Shown: piece after piece, positions 44,310 to 51,523 of the stretch | Numbering within the stretch: the first letter of the stretch is position 1 | Layout: each line of letters opens with the position of its first letter | Origin: Flavobacterium piscis | GTDB taxonomy: Bacteria; Bacteroidota; Bacteroidia; Flavobacteriales; Flavobacteriaceae | DNA length: 64,000 nt | Direction of reading: 5' to 3' | Assembly: GCF_001686925.1 (NCBI RefSeq) | Contig: NZ_LVEN01000001.1 | Location: 124,001 to 188,000 of the forward strand | Notes under the pieces: generated by a model | Database searches by the model: none | What the model saw: only the letters and a program-made list of their open reading frames with translations | Told to the model about the DNA's origin: nothing | Position numbers and translations under genes: made by a program

Positions 44310-44515
44310 TTACCTTTTAGAATCAGTTTGAGCCCCCTTTAAAGGGTCATTCTCTATAAAGTACTTTTCTATGTCCTTCCCGGTTATGTCTTTGGGGTCA
44401 CTGTCGGGTTCCTTTTAAGGGTCTCCGGGTCATAAGGGCTTGCTGTTTTTGGCTGCACTTTTTGGGTCTTTGATTTGGTTTTGAGAAGTATTGTGGTCCT
44501 TGTCGTAAATTTGCG
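44310..44515 (-). pseudogene. SPYDPQ-family small protein, copy A (frameshifted)
   Basis: The minus strand gives LLKTKSKTQKVQPKTASPYD then PE; one frame over, KEPDSDPKDITGKDIEKYF and IENDPLKGAQTDSKR to a TAA at 44310. The intact copy at 50783 reads the same blocks without a break (SPYDPQNPYKEPQ, GPKDITGKDIEKYF). The shift lies in the CCCTTAAAAGG stretch. The ATG seen in copies B and C is also altered here. Confidence 0.75.
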
Positions 44516-44570
44516 GCGTATCTGAATGTGTTATTTTATTTGCTGATCACTGAGTTTTAGCTTGTTATTT

Positions 44571-44730
44571 TTTAGGAGCTTTTTCCTGCTATAGGTTGCA
44601 AACGAAGTTCACTGAACTCCAATAAAATAAAAGTATAGTGAAGTAATCTTTTGCGCCGAACCACTACACAAAAGGATTTCCTTTGCACACGAGCGAAGCG
44701 AACTGGCGAAGCAATCGGAGATAGGGTAGG
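44571..44730 (+). repeat. Dispersed repeat R, copy 5
   Basis: TTTAGGAGCTTTTTCCTGCT start; the 54 bp insertion with AACGAAGTTCACTGAACTCC shared with copy 4; an imperfect hairpin; then CGAGCGAAGCGAACTGGCG and CAATCGGAGATAGGG. It is adjacent to the copy A gene module and upstream of the WG-repeat gene's 3' end. Confidence 0.9.
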
Positions 44731-44860
44731 ACCATTCTAATTTTTTGCTGCAATCCAAAGTATAGAAGCCTGTCAGTTTAATTTTTAATTCATAAATTGC
44801 CAATAAGACAATAGCCCACCTCCTTTATAATAGCTGTAGGCAATATATTTAATTTTTAGC

Positions 44861-45847
44861 TTATATTTTTGGAGTGTAAATAAGTGCTCCTGTTTCATCA
44901 ATGTAGGTGTATTTGCCATTATATTTGACGTTGGCAATTCCATCTCTGAAATCATCTGCATAATCAAATTGGGCTTTGATAGCTATTTGTCCTGTTTTGT
45001 CAAGATAACCGTATTTATCACCATTCTTAATACGTGCAAAGCCGGCACAAAAATCCCGTGCAAATTCATATTGAGGATCGACAATTATTTTTCCTGTTTT
45101 ATCAATGTAGCCCTGTTTTTTATTCACTATGATTCTGGCTAGCCCGTCATTAAATGGAAATGCAGAATCAAATGTGGGGCTTATAACTATTTCGCCGGTT
45201 TTGTTGATGTAGCCAAATTTACCGTTAATACTAACAGGGGCTATTCCTTCTTTAAAGTCATGCGCAATCCCAAATTGAGCACTGATTACTAATTCTCCTG
45301 TTTTATTGATATAACCTGATTTACCGTTAAGGATCACCACGGCAAGTCCTTCACTAAACTTATCTGCATAGTCAAATTGAGCTTTGATAACTATTTGTCC
45401 TGTTTGATCAATATAGCCATATTTGTCGTCATATTTAACACATGCAAGTCCTTCCTGAAAATCATTGGCCCAAGTAAATTGTGGTTTAATGACTATTTTT
45501 CCTGCTTTGTTAACGAAGCCAAATTTTTCCTTTATACTAATTAATCCAAGTCCTTCGCTAAACTTATCTGCATAATCAAATTGAGGCATGATGGCAGTTT
45601 TTCCTGAAAGATCTATATAACCGAATTTGCCGGCGGTATTTTTAATAACTGCAAATTCTTCGTTAAAATAGGTGGCTATATAGAATTGGGGCTTTATTAC
45701 AATTTTTCCTTTTTTGTCAATAAAACCGAATATACCATTAACAGTAATTGGATAATGTTCATTGTTGACTTTTTTGTTCTGTGCTGCGCTTTGTCCGTAG
45801 CTAAGTACAGTTACAATTAGTACTGAGGTTAATATTAAATTTTTCAT
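44861..45847 (-). CDS. Secreted WG-repeat protein
   Basis: This 328-residue protein has a signal peptide (LILTSVLIVTVLSYGQS). About eleven WG/KWG-type repeats of 23-26 residues follow, each built as G-(F/Y)-I-(D/N)-K-x-G-(K/E)-I-V-I-x-x-Q-F (for example NGKFGYINKTGEIVISPTFD). WG repeats form a propeller-like or solenoid beta fold used for protein binding and are common in Bacteroidetes outer-surface or periplasmic proteins. Repeats are strongly alike, indicating recent internal expansion. There is no CTD. The downstream end is close to repeat R copy 5. Confidence 0.9.
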   Translation of the reverse strand: MKNLILTSVLIVTVLSYGQSAAQNKKVNNEHYPITVNGIFGFIDKKGKIVIKPQFYIATYFNEEFAVIKNTAGKFGYIDLSGKTAIMPQFDYADKFSEGLGLISIKEKFGFVNKAGKIVIKPQFTWANDFQEGLACVKYDDKYGYIDQTGQIVIKAQFDYADKFSEGLAVVILNGKSGYINKTGELVISAQFGIAHDFKEGIAPVSINGKFGYINKTGEIVISPTFDSAFPFNDGLARIIVNKKQGYIDKTGKIIVDPQYEFARDFCAGFARIKNGDKYGYLDKTGQIAIKAQFDYADDFRDGIANVKYNGKYTYIDETGALIYTPKI

Positions 45848-45986
45848 AGTAAATTTAAGGAGTTGCTTGTAAAATTTTATTTTTAATGTATTTTATCTGG
45901 TAAGGTCTAAAGGAATTTTTATAGCTTACAACTATTTTTTAACAAATCATAAAAGTTAACATCTGTTAGCGATTATATCTAATTTT

Positions 45987-46313
45987 CTATTTCTTTTCTT
46001 CATCAAATCCTTCTTCCCATAATCCAAACTTCACCATGTTGCCTTGAAATTTTTCCAATTCTTTTTCCTTAACTGACCTTTCCCATTCCTCATCATTCAT
46101 CGCTTTTTTATTAAATGAGGGCAGTTTTTCTGATTCAGAATATTTTTTAGTTTCAATTTTTTTATTGATTCTTACTTTTTGTTCAGAAGTTAGTTTAACG
46201 GCAATTTGTTTCCACAAATCCGATATTTGATTTTTAATAACCATCTCAGATAATAGTTCAATTTCCTGATCATTTAAGTTTCTGGGAAATTCATCTGCAT
46301 TAAAGTCTTTCAT
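45987..46313 (-). CDS. Hypothetical hydrophilic protein
   Basis: This 108-residue protein is rich in Lys, Glu and Asn with long predicted helices ([59 protein letters not shown]). It has no signal peptide or membrane segment and no recognised family. It lies 139 bp before the WG-repeat gene and 48 bp after the membrane-protein gene, all on the minus strand, so the three may be co-transcribed. A regulatory or interaction role is possible but unproven. Confidence 0.6.
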   Translation of the reverse strand: MKDFNADEFPRNLNDQEIELLSEMVIKNQISDLWKQIAVKLTSEQKVRINKKIETKKYSESEKLPSFNKKAMNDEEWERSVKEKELEKFQGNMVKFGLWEEGFDEEKK

Positions 46314-46361
46314 AAATAATTATTGCATTTTTCAACTTTCAGTTCCAGTTATAGGATTTTT

Positions 46362-46916
46362 TCATGCCGTTAAATTACCGATTAGCCTAAAAGCAAAAAT
46401 TGTTAGTACCAGTCCAAAAAATAATCCCATACATATTGGCAAATAAATCTGGCTGTTGATTTTATTGATCAGGCAGGATCTTTTTGGATTGTTTTTATCG
46501 TAATAGACCGTCACTTTTCTTCCTGTTTGGATTTCTTTTTCTTTTTCAGTCTCAATGAATTGATTGCTTTTTAAAAATATTTCATCGATTTTCGGAAATT
46601 GATCCAGACTTTTATATTCTTTTTCAAACAGATAATCACTGGCGTAGGTTTGATTTGATTCATATTCCACGTCGTCTACAACATAGTTATATGTCTTTTT
46701 TAACCTAAAGCGGTAATCCTCAGAAAATGACATGTATTTTATTTCAGCGTTTTTAACCTCTCCAATACAATATTTCCATCTTGTACTTTCTTCCATTCTG
46801 TGCAGCCCGATAATTCCGGAAATAAACAGCCAGTATGAATAATATAGAAATAGGGGTAATAAAACACATATAAAAACAGTTGGAATCACGCCATACTCCC
46901 AATTTTCAAAATTCAT
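46362..46916 (-). CDS. DUF3592-like membrane protein
   Basis: This 184-residue protein has a membrane segment near each end (about 11-34 FICVLLPLFLYYSYWLFIS and about 158-180 LPICMGLFFGLVLTIFAFRL). The external domain between contains YVVDDVEYESNQTYASDYL and ends TGRKVTVYYDKNNPKRSCLI. The VTVYYDPxNPxxS motif just before the last membrane segment is the hallmark of DUF3592 proteins. Function unknown. It is first of a possible three-gene minus-strand unit with the 108-residue protein and the WG-repeat protein. Confidence 0.75.
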   Translation of the reverse strand: MNFENWEYGVIPTVFICVLLPLFLYYSYWLFISGIIGLHRMEESTRWKYCIGEVKNAEIKYMSFSEDYRFRLKKTYNYVVDDVEYESNQTYASDYLFEKEYKSLDQFPKIDEIFLKSNQFIETEKEKEIQTGRKVTVYYDKNNPKRSCLINKINSQIYLPICMGLFFGLVLTIFAFRLIGNLTA

Positions 46917-47124
46917 CTTTTCATTTCTTTTTCGTTATCAATATCGCCAGCCAATTTACAACAGTCTTAAAATGGCACAAGTAGGATCTTTATTTACTTT
47001 GCTTTGTGCAGTTAGCAAGTTTTTTAAGCGAATATAACAATATTCTACTAAATCTTTTAGTTGTGCGACAATAGCTGTGCATCAGTAATTTTACATGTAT
47101 CAAGTCTGGTACATTAAAATTTTC

Positions 47125-47485
47125 GCTGGGAGGGTTTATAATTATGGAGTGCTCCGTGACCTGTCTCATCCCTTATGCTTTCATCTTCCTAAAGCTCCTC
47201 ACGGCCAGGTTTACCTTTTTCTAATTCCTTCCTTACAGAATCATCCTTTTGGGGCGCTATGGTCTCAAAGGGATCATTTTCATCCTCATTGCTCTTTGGG
47301 TATCCATATCAGTTTCAAACCCCTCCCATGGGTCATTTTCTATAAGGTCCTTTTCGATGTCCTTCCCGGTTATGTCTTTGGGGTTCCTTATAATGGTTCT
47401 GCGGGTCATAGGGGCTTGCTGTTTTTGGCTGCGGTTTTTGGGTCTTTGATTTGGTTTTGAGAATTACGGTCTTCATGATCGTAAT
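47125..47485 (-). pseudogene. SPYDPQ-family small protein, copy B (deleted, frameshifted)
   Basis: MKTVILKTKSKTQKPQPKTA and SPYDPQNHYKEPQ are intact, but a short deletion before the DITGKDIEKD block breaks the frame. The rest reads FETDMDTQKSNE-like and DPFETIAPQKDDSVRKELEK in other frames, then REEL followed by TAG. It ends in an ESIRDETGH block. It is the longest of the four copies, and its end matches copy D. Confidence 0.7.
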
Positions 47486-47600
47486 TTTGCTGTGTATAAT
47501 GGTTTGCATTTATAAAATAGCGATCAGATCATCCCCAGGTACGTGCACGATTGAATACAATTTACGATGCTGATCACTGGGTTTTTAGGTTTGATATTTC

Positions 47601-47712
47601 CTTGGGAGCTTTTCCCCGCTATTCGTTGCAATCTTTTGTGCCGGACCCCGGCACAAAAGGATTTCTACTGCACACGAGCGAAGCGGACTGGCGAAGCAAT
47701 CGGGGCTAGGAT
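47601..47712 (+). repeat. Dispersed repeat R, copy 6
   Basis: CTTGGGAGCTTTTCCCCGCT start; hairpin TTTTGTGCCG / CGGCACAAAA (loop GACCC); CGAGCGAAGCGGACTGGCG; AATCGGGGCTAGG. It lies just upstream (minus-strand sense) of the copy B pseudogene. Confidence 0.92.
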
Positions 47713-48023
47713 TCGGTCTGGTGAAGGAGATTGTTGTTTTATTTAAAAAATACGCTTTACTATTATACAAAACATTCTTATTGGTTATAGCCTTTTTAAT
47801 GCATTTTTTGTTGTTTCATTTTATAATATGAAACCTTTTTTTTTAAAATTAAGTTGGCCCTTTTTGTAAATTTACAATTACCCTAAAAAGAAATATTTTT
47901 TCAGATACTATCCTTTACCCAGTACCCAGGCTCACATATTTCTTTTTCTAGTTTTGATATGTTTAGTTAAGAAAAGTAGTTTTAAATGTTATACTTTTAA
48001 TCTAACTTTAATAATCGTAAATT

Positions 48024-48401
48024 ATGGATCAGGATAATATATTAGATAAGTTAAAAAAAGCAAAGCAAGAACTTATTTTTAATCACGAAGAATTGGAAAG
48101 ATGTACTAAGGATCTTAAAACTGCTAATGTAAATTTGAACATTGTTGAAACAGAAAAAGAGTTGAACATGGAAGAATTTAACAGTGGTTTAGAGCAGATG
48201 ATGTTTGCAGTTTCTCACAAGGTTAGAAAGTCGGTTGCCAATATCCTGGGGCTTTCAAAATTGTTGTGTGAAGATGTAAATCTTGAAAATAATGAATTGA
48301 GAGAAATTTTAAGTTTGATTATTCAATCTGCTGAATCCCTGAATGCTTCGACAGAAGAATTATCGAACTTTATTTGTTTAAAGAGACGGACTGATATGTG
48401 A
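48024..48401 (+). CDS. Stand-alone HisKA (DHp) domain protein
   Basis: This 125-residue protein has an N-terminal coiled coil (about 1-48) and one histidine-kinase dimerisation/phosphoacceptor domain with phosphoacceptor His in MMFAVSHKVRKSVANILGLS (residue about 66). The second DHp helix is NNELREILSLIIQSAESLN. There is no ATP-binding domain and no second gene for one nearby, so it cannot autophosphorylate alone. It resembles the middle of PAS kinases found in this window. It could accept or dephosphorylate via a partner, or be a fragment of a longer gene, though its ends are clean. Confidence 0.75.
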   Translation: MDQDNILDKLKKAKQELIFNHEELERCTKDLKTANVNLNIVETEKELNMEEFNSGLEQMMFAVSHKVRKSVANILGLSKLLCEDVNLENNELREILSLIIQSAESLNASTEELSNFICLKRRTDM

Positions 48402-48615
48402 ATGATGGCTTGCCCAACAGAGTACCCGGGTCATCAAAAAAATATATTGGAAACACTCAATTAAAACACTTTGATTAATAGTTACAGGGCTTGAATCTGC
48501 GATTTAGCGATACTATTAACTATTTTAGTATGCTAAGTTCAAGGTTTTTCTATTTAAATAATTGATGGGCATTAAATGATAAACATAGCTGTTTCTTCTA
48601 TCATAATTAATTGTT

Positions 48616-48640
48616 TTTCAGGAGCTTTTCCCGCTATTTG
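48616..48640 (+). repeat. Dispersed repeat R, copy 7 (truncated)
   Basis: Only the left end remains (CAGGAGCTTTTCCCGCTAT). The sequence then switches directly to the middle of a cold-shock gene. Confidence 0.8.
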
Positions 48641-48644
48641 CCCA

Positions 48645-48774
48645 ACTAACGGAGGGGCCGAAGTTTTTGTTCATGCTTCAGTTCTGTCAGAAACATCGCT
48701 TAAAACGATGCAGTAAGATATGACATCTGGGAAGGCCGCAGGGTTCCAAACGCAGTAAATGCAGCTGCAGCATA
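48645..48774 (+). pseudogene. Cold-shock gene 3' fragment
   Basis: The DNA from CGAAGTTTTTGTTCATGCTT through GAAGGCCGCAG and CCAAACGCAGTAAATGCAGC to the stop matches the intact csp gene at about 11103-11222. Frameshifts break it (AAACATCGCTTAAAACGATG). The first third of the gene is missing and replaced by the end of repeat R copy 7. Confidence 0.88.
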
Positions 48775-48796
48775 ATTATACTTCACAGTTAACTTA

Positions 48797-48826
48797 TAAA
48801 GGCATCTCTAACCAGGTGCCTTTATT
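48797..48826 (+). terminator. Terminator retained by the csp fragment
   Basis: AAAGGCATCT / AGGTGCCTTT stem corresponding to the csp terminator at 11245, with several changes that weaken the pairing. It shows that the duplicated piece included the 3' flank. Confidence 0.7.
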
Positions 48827-48904
48827 ATTTATATTGGATATCTGGAGATTCGAACCTAAACTTCTTTGGCCTTGAATTAGCTGGTTTTTCATTCTGAAAA
48901 TACT

Positions 48905-48945
48905 GATATGCCGCGATTCTGCCACAAAACTTAATTTAAGGTTTT
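48905..48945 (+). repeat. GTGGCA inverted-repeat element, copy 3 (partial)
   Basis: ATATGCCGCGATTCTGCCAC followed by AAAACTTAATTTAAGG. It is preceded at about 48848 by GATTCGAACCTAAAC, matching the flank of copy 4. The right inverted block is lost. Confidence 0.65.
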
Positions 48946-49192
48946 ACACCTAAATAAAAGTGCTATTAAGTGCGAAGGACTCGAACCAATGTTCTTCGAT
49001 AATGATCTTGGAGTGCTGCTGTAAAACTTAGTTGATTGGTTGTTTTTTCTTTTCTGTTATTTCTTTTAGATTTTTTCTTTAGATTTTGGTCGATGATAGG
49101 GGTGATGGATGGAAAGCAAGAATAAAATAGTATCAAATTTTTCAATATTGTCGCTTGATTGCAGGTTTTAAGACATTTGGACAATAAACTAT

Positions 49193-49235
49193 AAGTGTAA
49201 ATAATTTATACTAAAAGTGTAATTTATTATCTTTG
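49193..49235 (+). promoter_or_regulatory. Promoter/operator of the zeta-type toxin module
   Basis: The -7 element TATCTTTG (49228-49235) ends five bases before the toxin ATG, giving an essentially leaderless message. Upstream are two direct copies of AAGTGTAA (49193-49200, 49215-49222), 22 bp apart, and a near-palindrome AGTGTAAATAATTTATACT (49194-49212). Autoregulation is inferred from this layout. Confidence 0.5.
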
Positions 49236-49240
49236 TAAGG

Positions 49241-49816
49241 ATGAATAAAAATCTCTATATAATTGCAGGCTGTAATGGTGCTGGCAAGACTACTGCTTCA
49301 TTTACAATACTTCCGGAAATACTAAATTGTAAGGAGTTTGTAAATGCGGACGAAATTGCTAAAGGACTTTCGCCTTTCCAGCCTGAAAAGGCTGCCTTTG
49401 AATCGGGAAGAATTATGCTCCACAGAATCAATGAATTAATGGCAAATGATGAAGTCTTCGCCTTTGAAACGACTTTGGCCACAAAAAGTTATAAAGCGAA
49501 AGTGATTTCGGCTCAGGAAAAAGGATATAAAGTGGTTCTTTTATTTTTTTGGCTCGATAGTGTTGACCTGGCAATTGAAAGGGTCAAGACCAGGGTTCAG
49601 GAAGGAGGACACAATATTGAAACCGATGTTATTAAACGCAGATATAAAAACGGAATAACTAATTTGTTTGCTATATATTTGCCTATAGTTAATGAGGCAT
49701 TGATTTTTGACAATACAGCTGTAAAAGCTGAATTGATAGCACAAAAAACTTTAGGCAATGATATTGAAGTTATAAATGAAATCAAGTTCGATAAACTCAC
49801 AAAGAACCAATTATGA
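49241..49816 (+). CDS. Zeta-toxin-like P-loop kinase
   Basis: This 191-residue protein begins MNKNLYIIAGCNGAGKTTAS: a Walker A loop GCNGAGKT directly at the N-terminus. It is followed by EFVNADEIAKGLSPFQPEKA (zeta-type Asp) and VFAFETTLATKSYKAKVISA. The base-binding/lid region has IERVKTRVQEGGHNIETDVI. Zeta toxins phosphorylate UDP-GlcNAc and block cell-wall synthesis, and related short AAA proteins are widespread in Bacteroidota without proof of toxicity. It overlaps the downstream 53-residue gene by 4 bp (ATGA). Confidence 0.88.
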   Translation: MNKNLYIIAGCNGAGKTTASFTILPEILNCKEFVNADEIAKGLSPFQPEKAAFESGRIMLHRINELMANDEVFAFETTLATKSYKAKVISAQEKGYKVVLLFFWLDSVDLAIERVKTRVQEGGHNIETDVIKRRYKNGITNLFAIYLPIVNEALIFDNTAVKAELIAQKTLGNDIEVINEIKFDKLTKNQL

Positions 49817-49974
49817 GAGAATACAAATCAACAACGACACCAACTCAGAAGAAGATTATAGAGGCAATGGATAAAGTTTCTGAAAAATTAATTGAGTTTA
49901 AAAAGAAAAATAACAGCGATCTGGTTGTTATGCAGGATGGCAAGATTGTAAGGATAAAGGCCAGTTCTTTATAA
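49813..49974 (+). CDS. Small partner of the zeta-like protein (putative antitoxin)
   Basis: This 53-residue protein begins MREYKSTTTPTQKKIIEAMD and continues KVSEKLIEFKKKNNSDLVVM to QDGKIVRIKASSL. It has an N-terminal amphipathic helix and a C-terminal beta-hairpin (DLVVMQDGKIVRIKA). The same tail occurs in small proteins that accompany zeta-like genes in Bacteroidota. The ATGA overlap with the toxin gene indicates coupled translation. Unlike the classical epsilon antitoxin it lies downstream of the toxin, so assignment as an antitoxin is inferred from position. Confidence 0.75.
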   Translation: MREYKSTTTPTQKKIIEAMDKVSEKLIEFKKKNNSDLVVMQDGKIVRIKASSL

Positions 49975-49995
49975 AAAGTATAGCTCTAAGCATCG

Positions 49996-50022
49996 ACAGC
50001 TCTCAGAAATGAGGGCTGTTTT
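49996..50022 (+). terminator. Terminator of the zeta-type module
   Basis: ACAGCTCTCA and TGAGGGCTGT pair around GAAA and are followed by TTTATCTTTC, 22 bp after the stop of the small partner gene. Confidence 0.65.
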
Positions 50023-50140
50023 ATCTTTCTATCTTTAGTAACTTAGTGTTTTTTCTTTTTCGTATCTAAAGTTTCGAACCTAAATTCGTCAGGCTTTGAT
50101 ATAGCTGATTTTTCATTTTTCCAAATTCCGATGTGCCACG

Positions 50141-50205
50141 ATTCTGCCACAAAACTTAGACGGGTGAAATATCTTTAAAAAACACCTAAACTTTTTGTGG
50201 CAAAA
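50141..50205 (+). repeat. GTGGCA inverted-repeat element, copy 4
   Basis: CACGATTCTGCCACAAAACT, then AAATATCTTTAAAAAACACC and CTTTTTGTGGCAAAAAA. It is preceded at about 50074 by TTCGAACCTAAATTC, as in copies 2 and 3. Confidence 0.75.
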
Positions 50206-50315
50206 AAAATAGCTACTCGTGAGATAAAGAACCCAGGTTTCTCATAAAAACAGCTTTGCTGTCTTTTACTGGGAATTTTAGTAAACTCTTAAAGAGTGAA
50301 ATAAATGGTTCTTCT

Positions 50316-50420
50316 TTAATTTCTATTTCTCTTTGGAAGATAATTGATATAACCGTATTCATTTAGGTCCCTGATACATCCATGGTAGGTAACAGGGCCG
50401 CTTATTTTAGCTTTATTCCG
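50316..50420 (-). pseudogene. C-terminal remnant of an HTH-type mobile-element protein
   Basis: The frame reads NRNKAKISGPVTYHGCIRDL and NEYGYINYLPKRNRN and then stops. Text of the form KIS..TYY.CI.DL.EYGYI.Y.PS ends small DNA-binding proteins of Bacteroidetes conjugative elements. Everything upstream is replaced by the MTPDEIK-family gene. Confidence 0.45.
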
Positions 50421-50649
50421 ATTGATTCTCGCTTTTAGTTTCCTTTGTACCTCGTCTTACAATCATATAGAACTCTTTTAAATGCCACCAGGCAGGGCAC
50501 ATCTCAAGGTCTCCTTTATAATGGTGTATAGTAAGGAAACAGCTTTTAAGGAAAAGCCGGGAATCTGTGATTTTAGCCCATGGCTTTAACTCCACTTCCT
50601 GCGGCGGGGGAGTGGCTTCAAAATAGCGTTTTATTTCATCGGGGGTCAT
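50413..50649 (-). CDS. Small duplicated protein, MTPDEIK family, copy C
   Basis: 78 residues: MTPDEIKRYFEATPPPQEVE, LKPWAKITDSRLFLKSCFLT, HYKGDLEMCPAWWHLKEFYM and a diverged tail ending ETKSENQSE. All substitutions relative to copy A (43935-44177) are conservative, while both DNA copies carry silent changes, so the protein appears to be under selection in both places. The adjacent SPYDPQ-family gene is intact here, unlike in the other three modules. Confidence 0.78.
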   Translation of the reverse strand: MTPDEIKRYFEATPPPQEVELKPWAKITDSRLFLKSCFLTIHHYKGDLEMCPAWWHLKEFYMIVRRGTKETKSENQSE

Positions 50650-50782
50650 GGGGCAAAAATAGGTAAAAAGTTCAGGTTTGTCAAGGGGTGAGAGGGTTTT
50701 GTTGGCTTAAAAATTAAGTTGTCTTCTCTGCTTTTGTTCCAACTATACTGGCAGTCATTAAATTATCGTGCCGATTTTATTT

Positions 50783-50974
50783 TTAGTTTTTAGAATGAGT
50801 TTCAAACCCCTTTGAAGAGTCATTCTCTATAAAGTACTTTTCTATGTCCTTCCCGGTTATGTCTTTGGGGCCGCTTTGGGGTTCCTTATAGGGGTTTTGC
50901 GGGTCATAGGGGCTGGGTGTTTTTGGCTGCGGCTTTTGGGTCTTTGATTTGGTTTTGGGAATTACGGTCTTCAT
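50783..50974 (-). CDS. SPYDPQ-family small protein, copy C (intact)
   Basis: 63 residues: MKTVIPKTKSKTQKPQPKTP, then SPYDPQNPYKEPQSGPKDIT and GKDIEKYFIENDSSKGFET. It is proline-, lysine- and glutamine-rich and probably disordered. It is the only one of four copies with an intact start and frame. Compared with copies B and D it is shorter, since it ends shortly after the ENDSSKG block instead of continuing into DTQKSNE. It lies 133 bp upstream of the MTPDEIK-family gene on the same strand. Function unknown. Confidence 0.65.
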   Translation of the reverse strand: MKTVIPKTKSKTQKPQPKTPSPYDPQNPYKEPQSGPKDITGKDIEKYFIENDSSKGFETHSKN

Positions 50975-51074
50975 GATCGTAATTTTTGGTTGGATGGGAA
51001 GTTGTAATTTTATTTTTTGAATTAAATTACTACTGTCGATTTTTTAAAAGACTCAGTTTTTAAATTTAATATTA

Positions 51075-51184
51075 TTTTTTAGGAGCTATTCCCGCTATAC
51101 GTTTCAAACTTTTGTACCGAACCCCGGCAAAAGGATTTCCACTGCACACGAGTGAAGCGAACTGGCGAAGCAATCGGGGCTAAG
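51075..51184 (+). repeat. Dispersed repeat R, copy 8
   Basis: TTTAGGAGCTATTCCCGCTA start; a degraded hairpin (TTTTGTACCG / CGGCAAAAGG); CGAGTGAAGCGAACTGGCG; AATCGGGGCTAAGAG. It is located just before the copy C gene module in minus-strand sense. The rest of the gap to 51523 shows only AT-rich DNA. Confidence 0.9.
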
Positions 51185-51523
51185 AGTTGAATCCGTTTTT
51201 TATGATTTGGTTTAAGTTTTTAATAATAATTTCATAAGCCGTTGACAAAACTTTTATCTTTAATCCTTTCCTTTTTTATAATTTCCTGAACGAAATTATT
51301 TTGACCAGCCTTTGGCAAATGTTATCGATGCTTTTTTAAATATGTTAAAATAAATTTTACTGCTACAAATACAGAATTTCTTCAGATTTCATGTTGAACT
51401 TTGCCTTATAATTAATCTTTAAGATAAAAACCTATCACCTTAATTTAATCTGTTTCTATGAGGAAAAACTACGTTTATTTTTTATTCATAAAGCGTAATT
51501 AGTAATATCTAATCTTTTCTAAC

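Noticed and set aside
44609..44803. Frames through R repeats (for example the one reading SLRSCAKEILLC)
   Set aside because: The same spurious peptide appears in several R copies with frame changes and stops; these are translations of the repeat, not genes.
47095..47460. 121-codon plus-strand frame over the copy B module
   Set aside because: It is antisense to the SPYDPQ-family pseudogene, and equivalent plus-strand frames in other copies do not match.
48840..49000. Possible tRNA genes at the GATTCGAACC and GGACTCGAACC motifs
   Set aside because: Neither strand gives acceptor, D and anticodon stems around the T-loop-like motif; only the motif is present, so no tRNA was called.
48966..49184. 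72-codon minus-strand frame
   Set aside because: Low-complexity Lys/Asn/Arg-rich translation of AT-rich intergenic DNA with no start signal.
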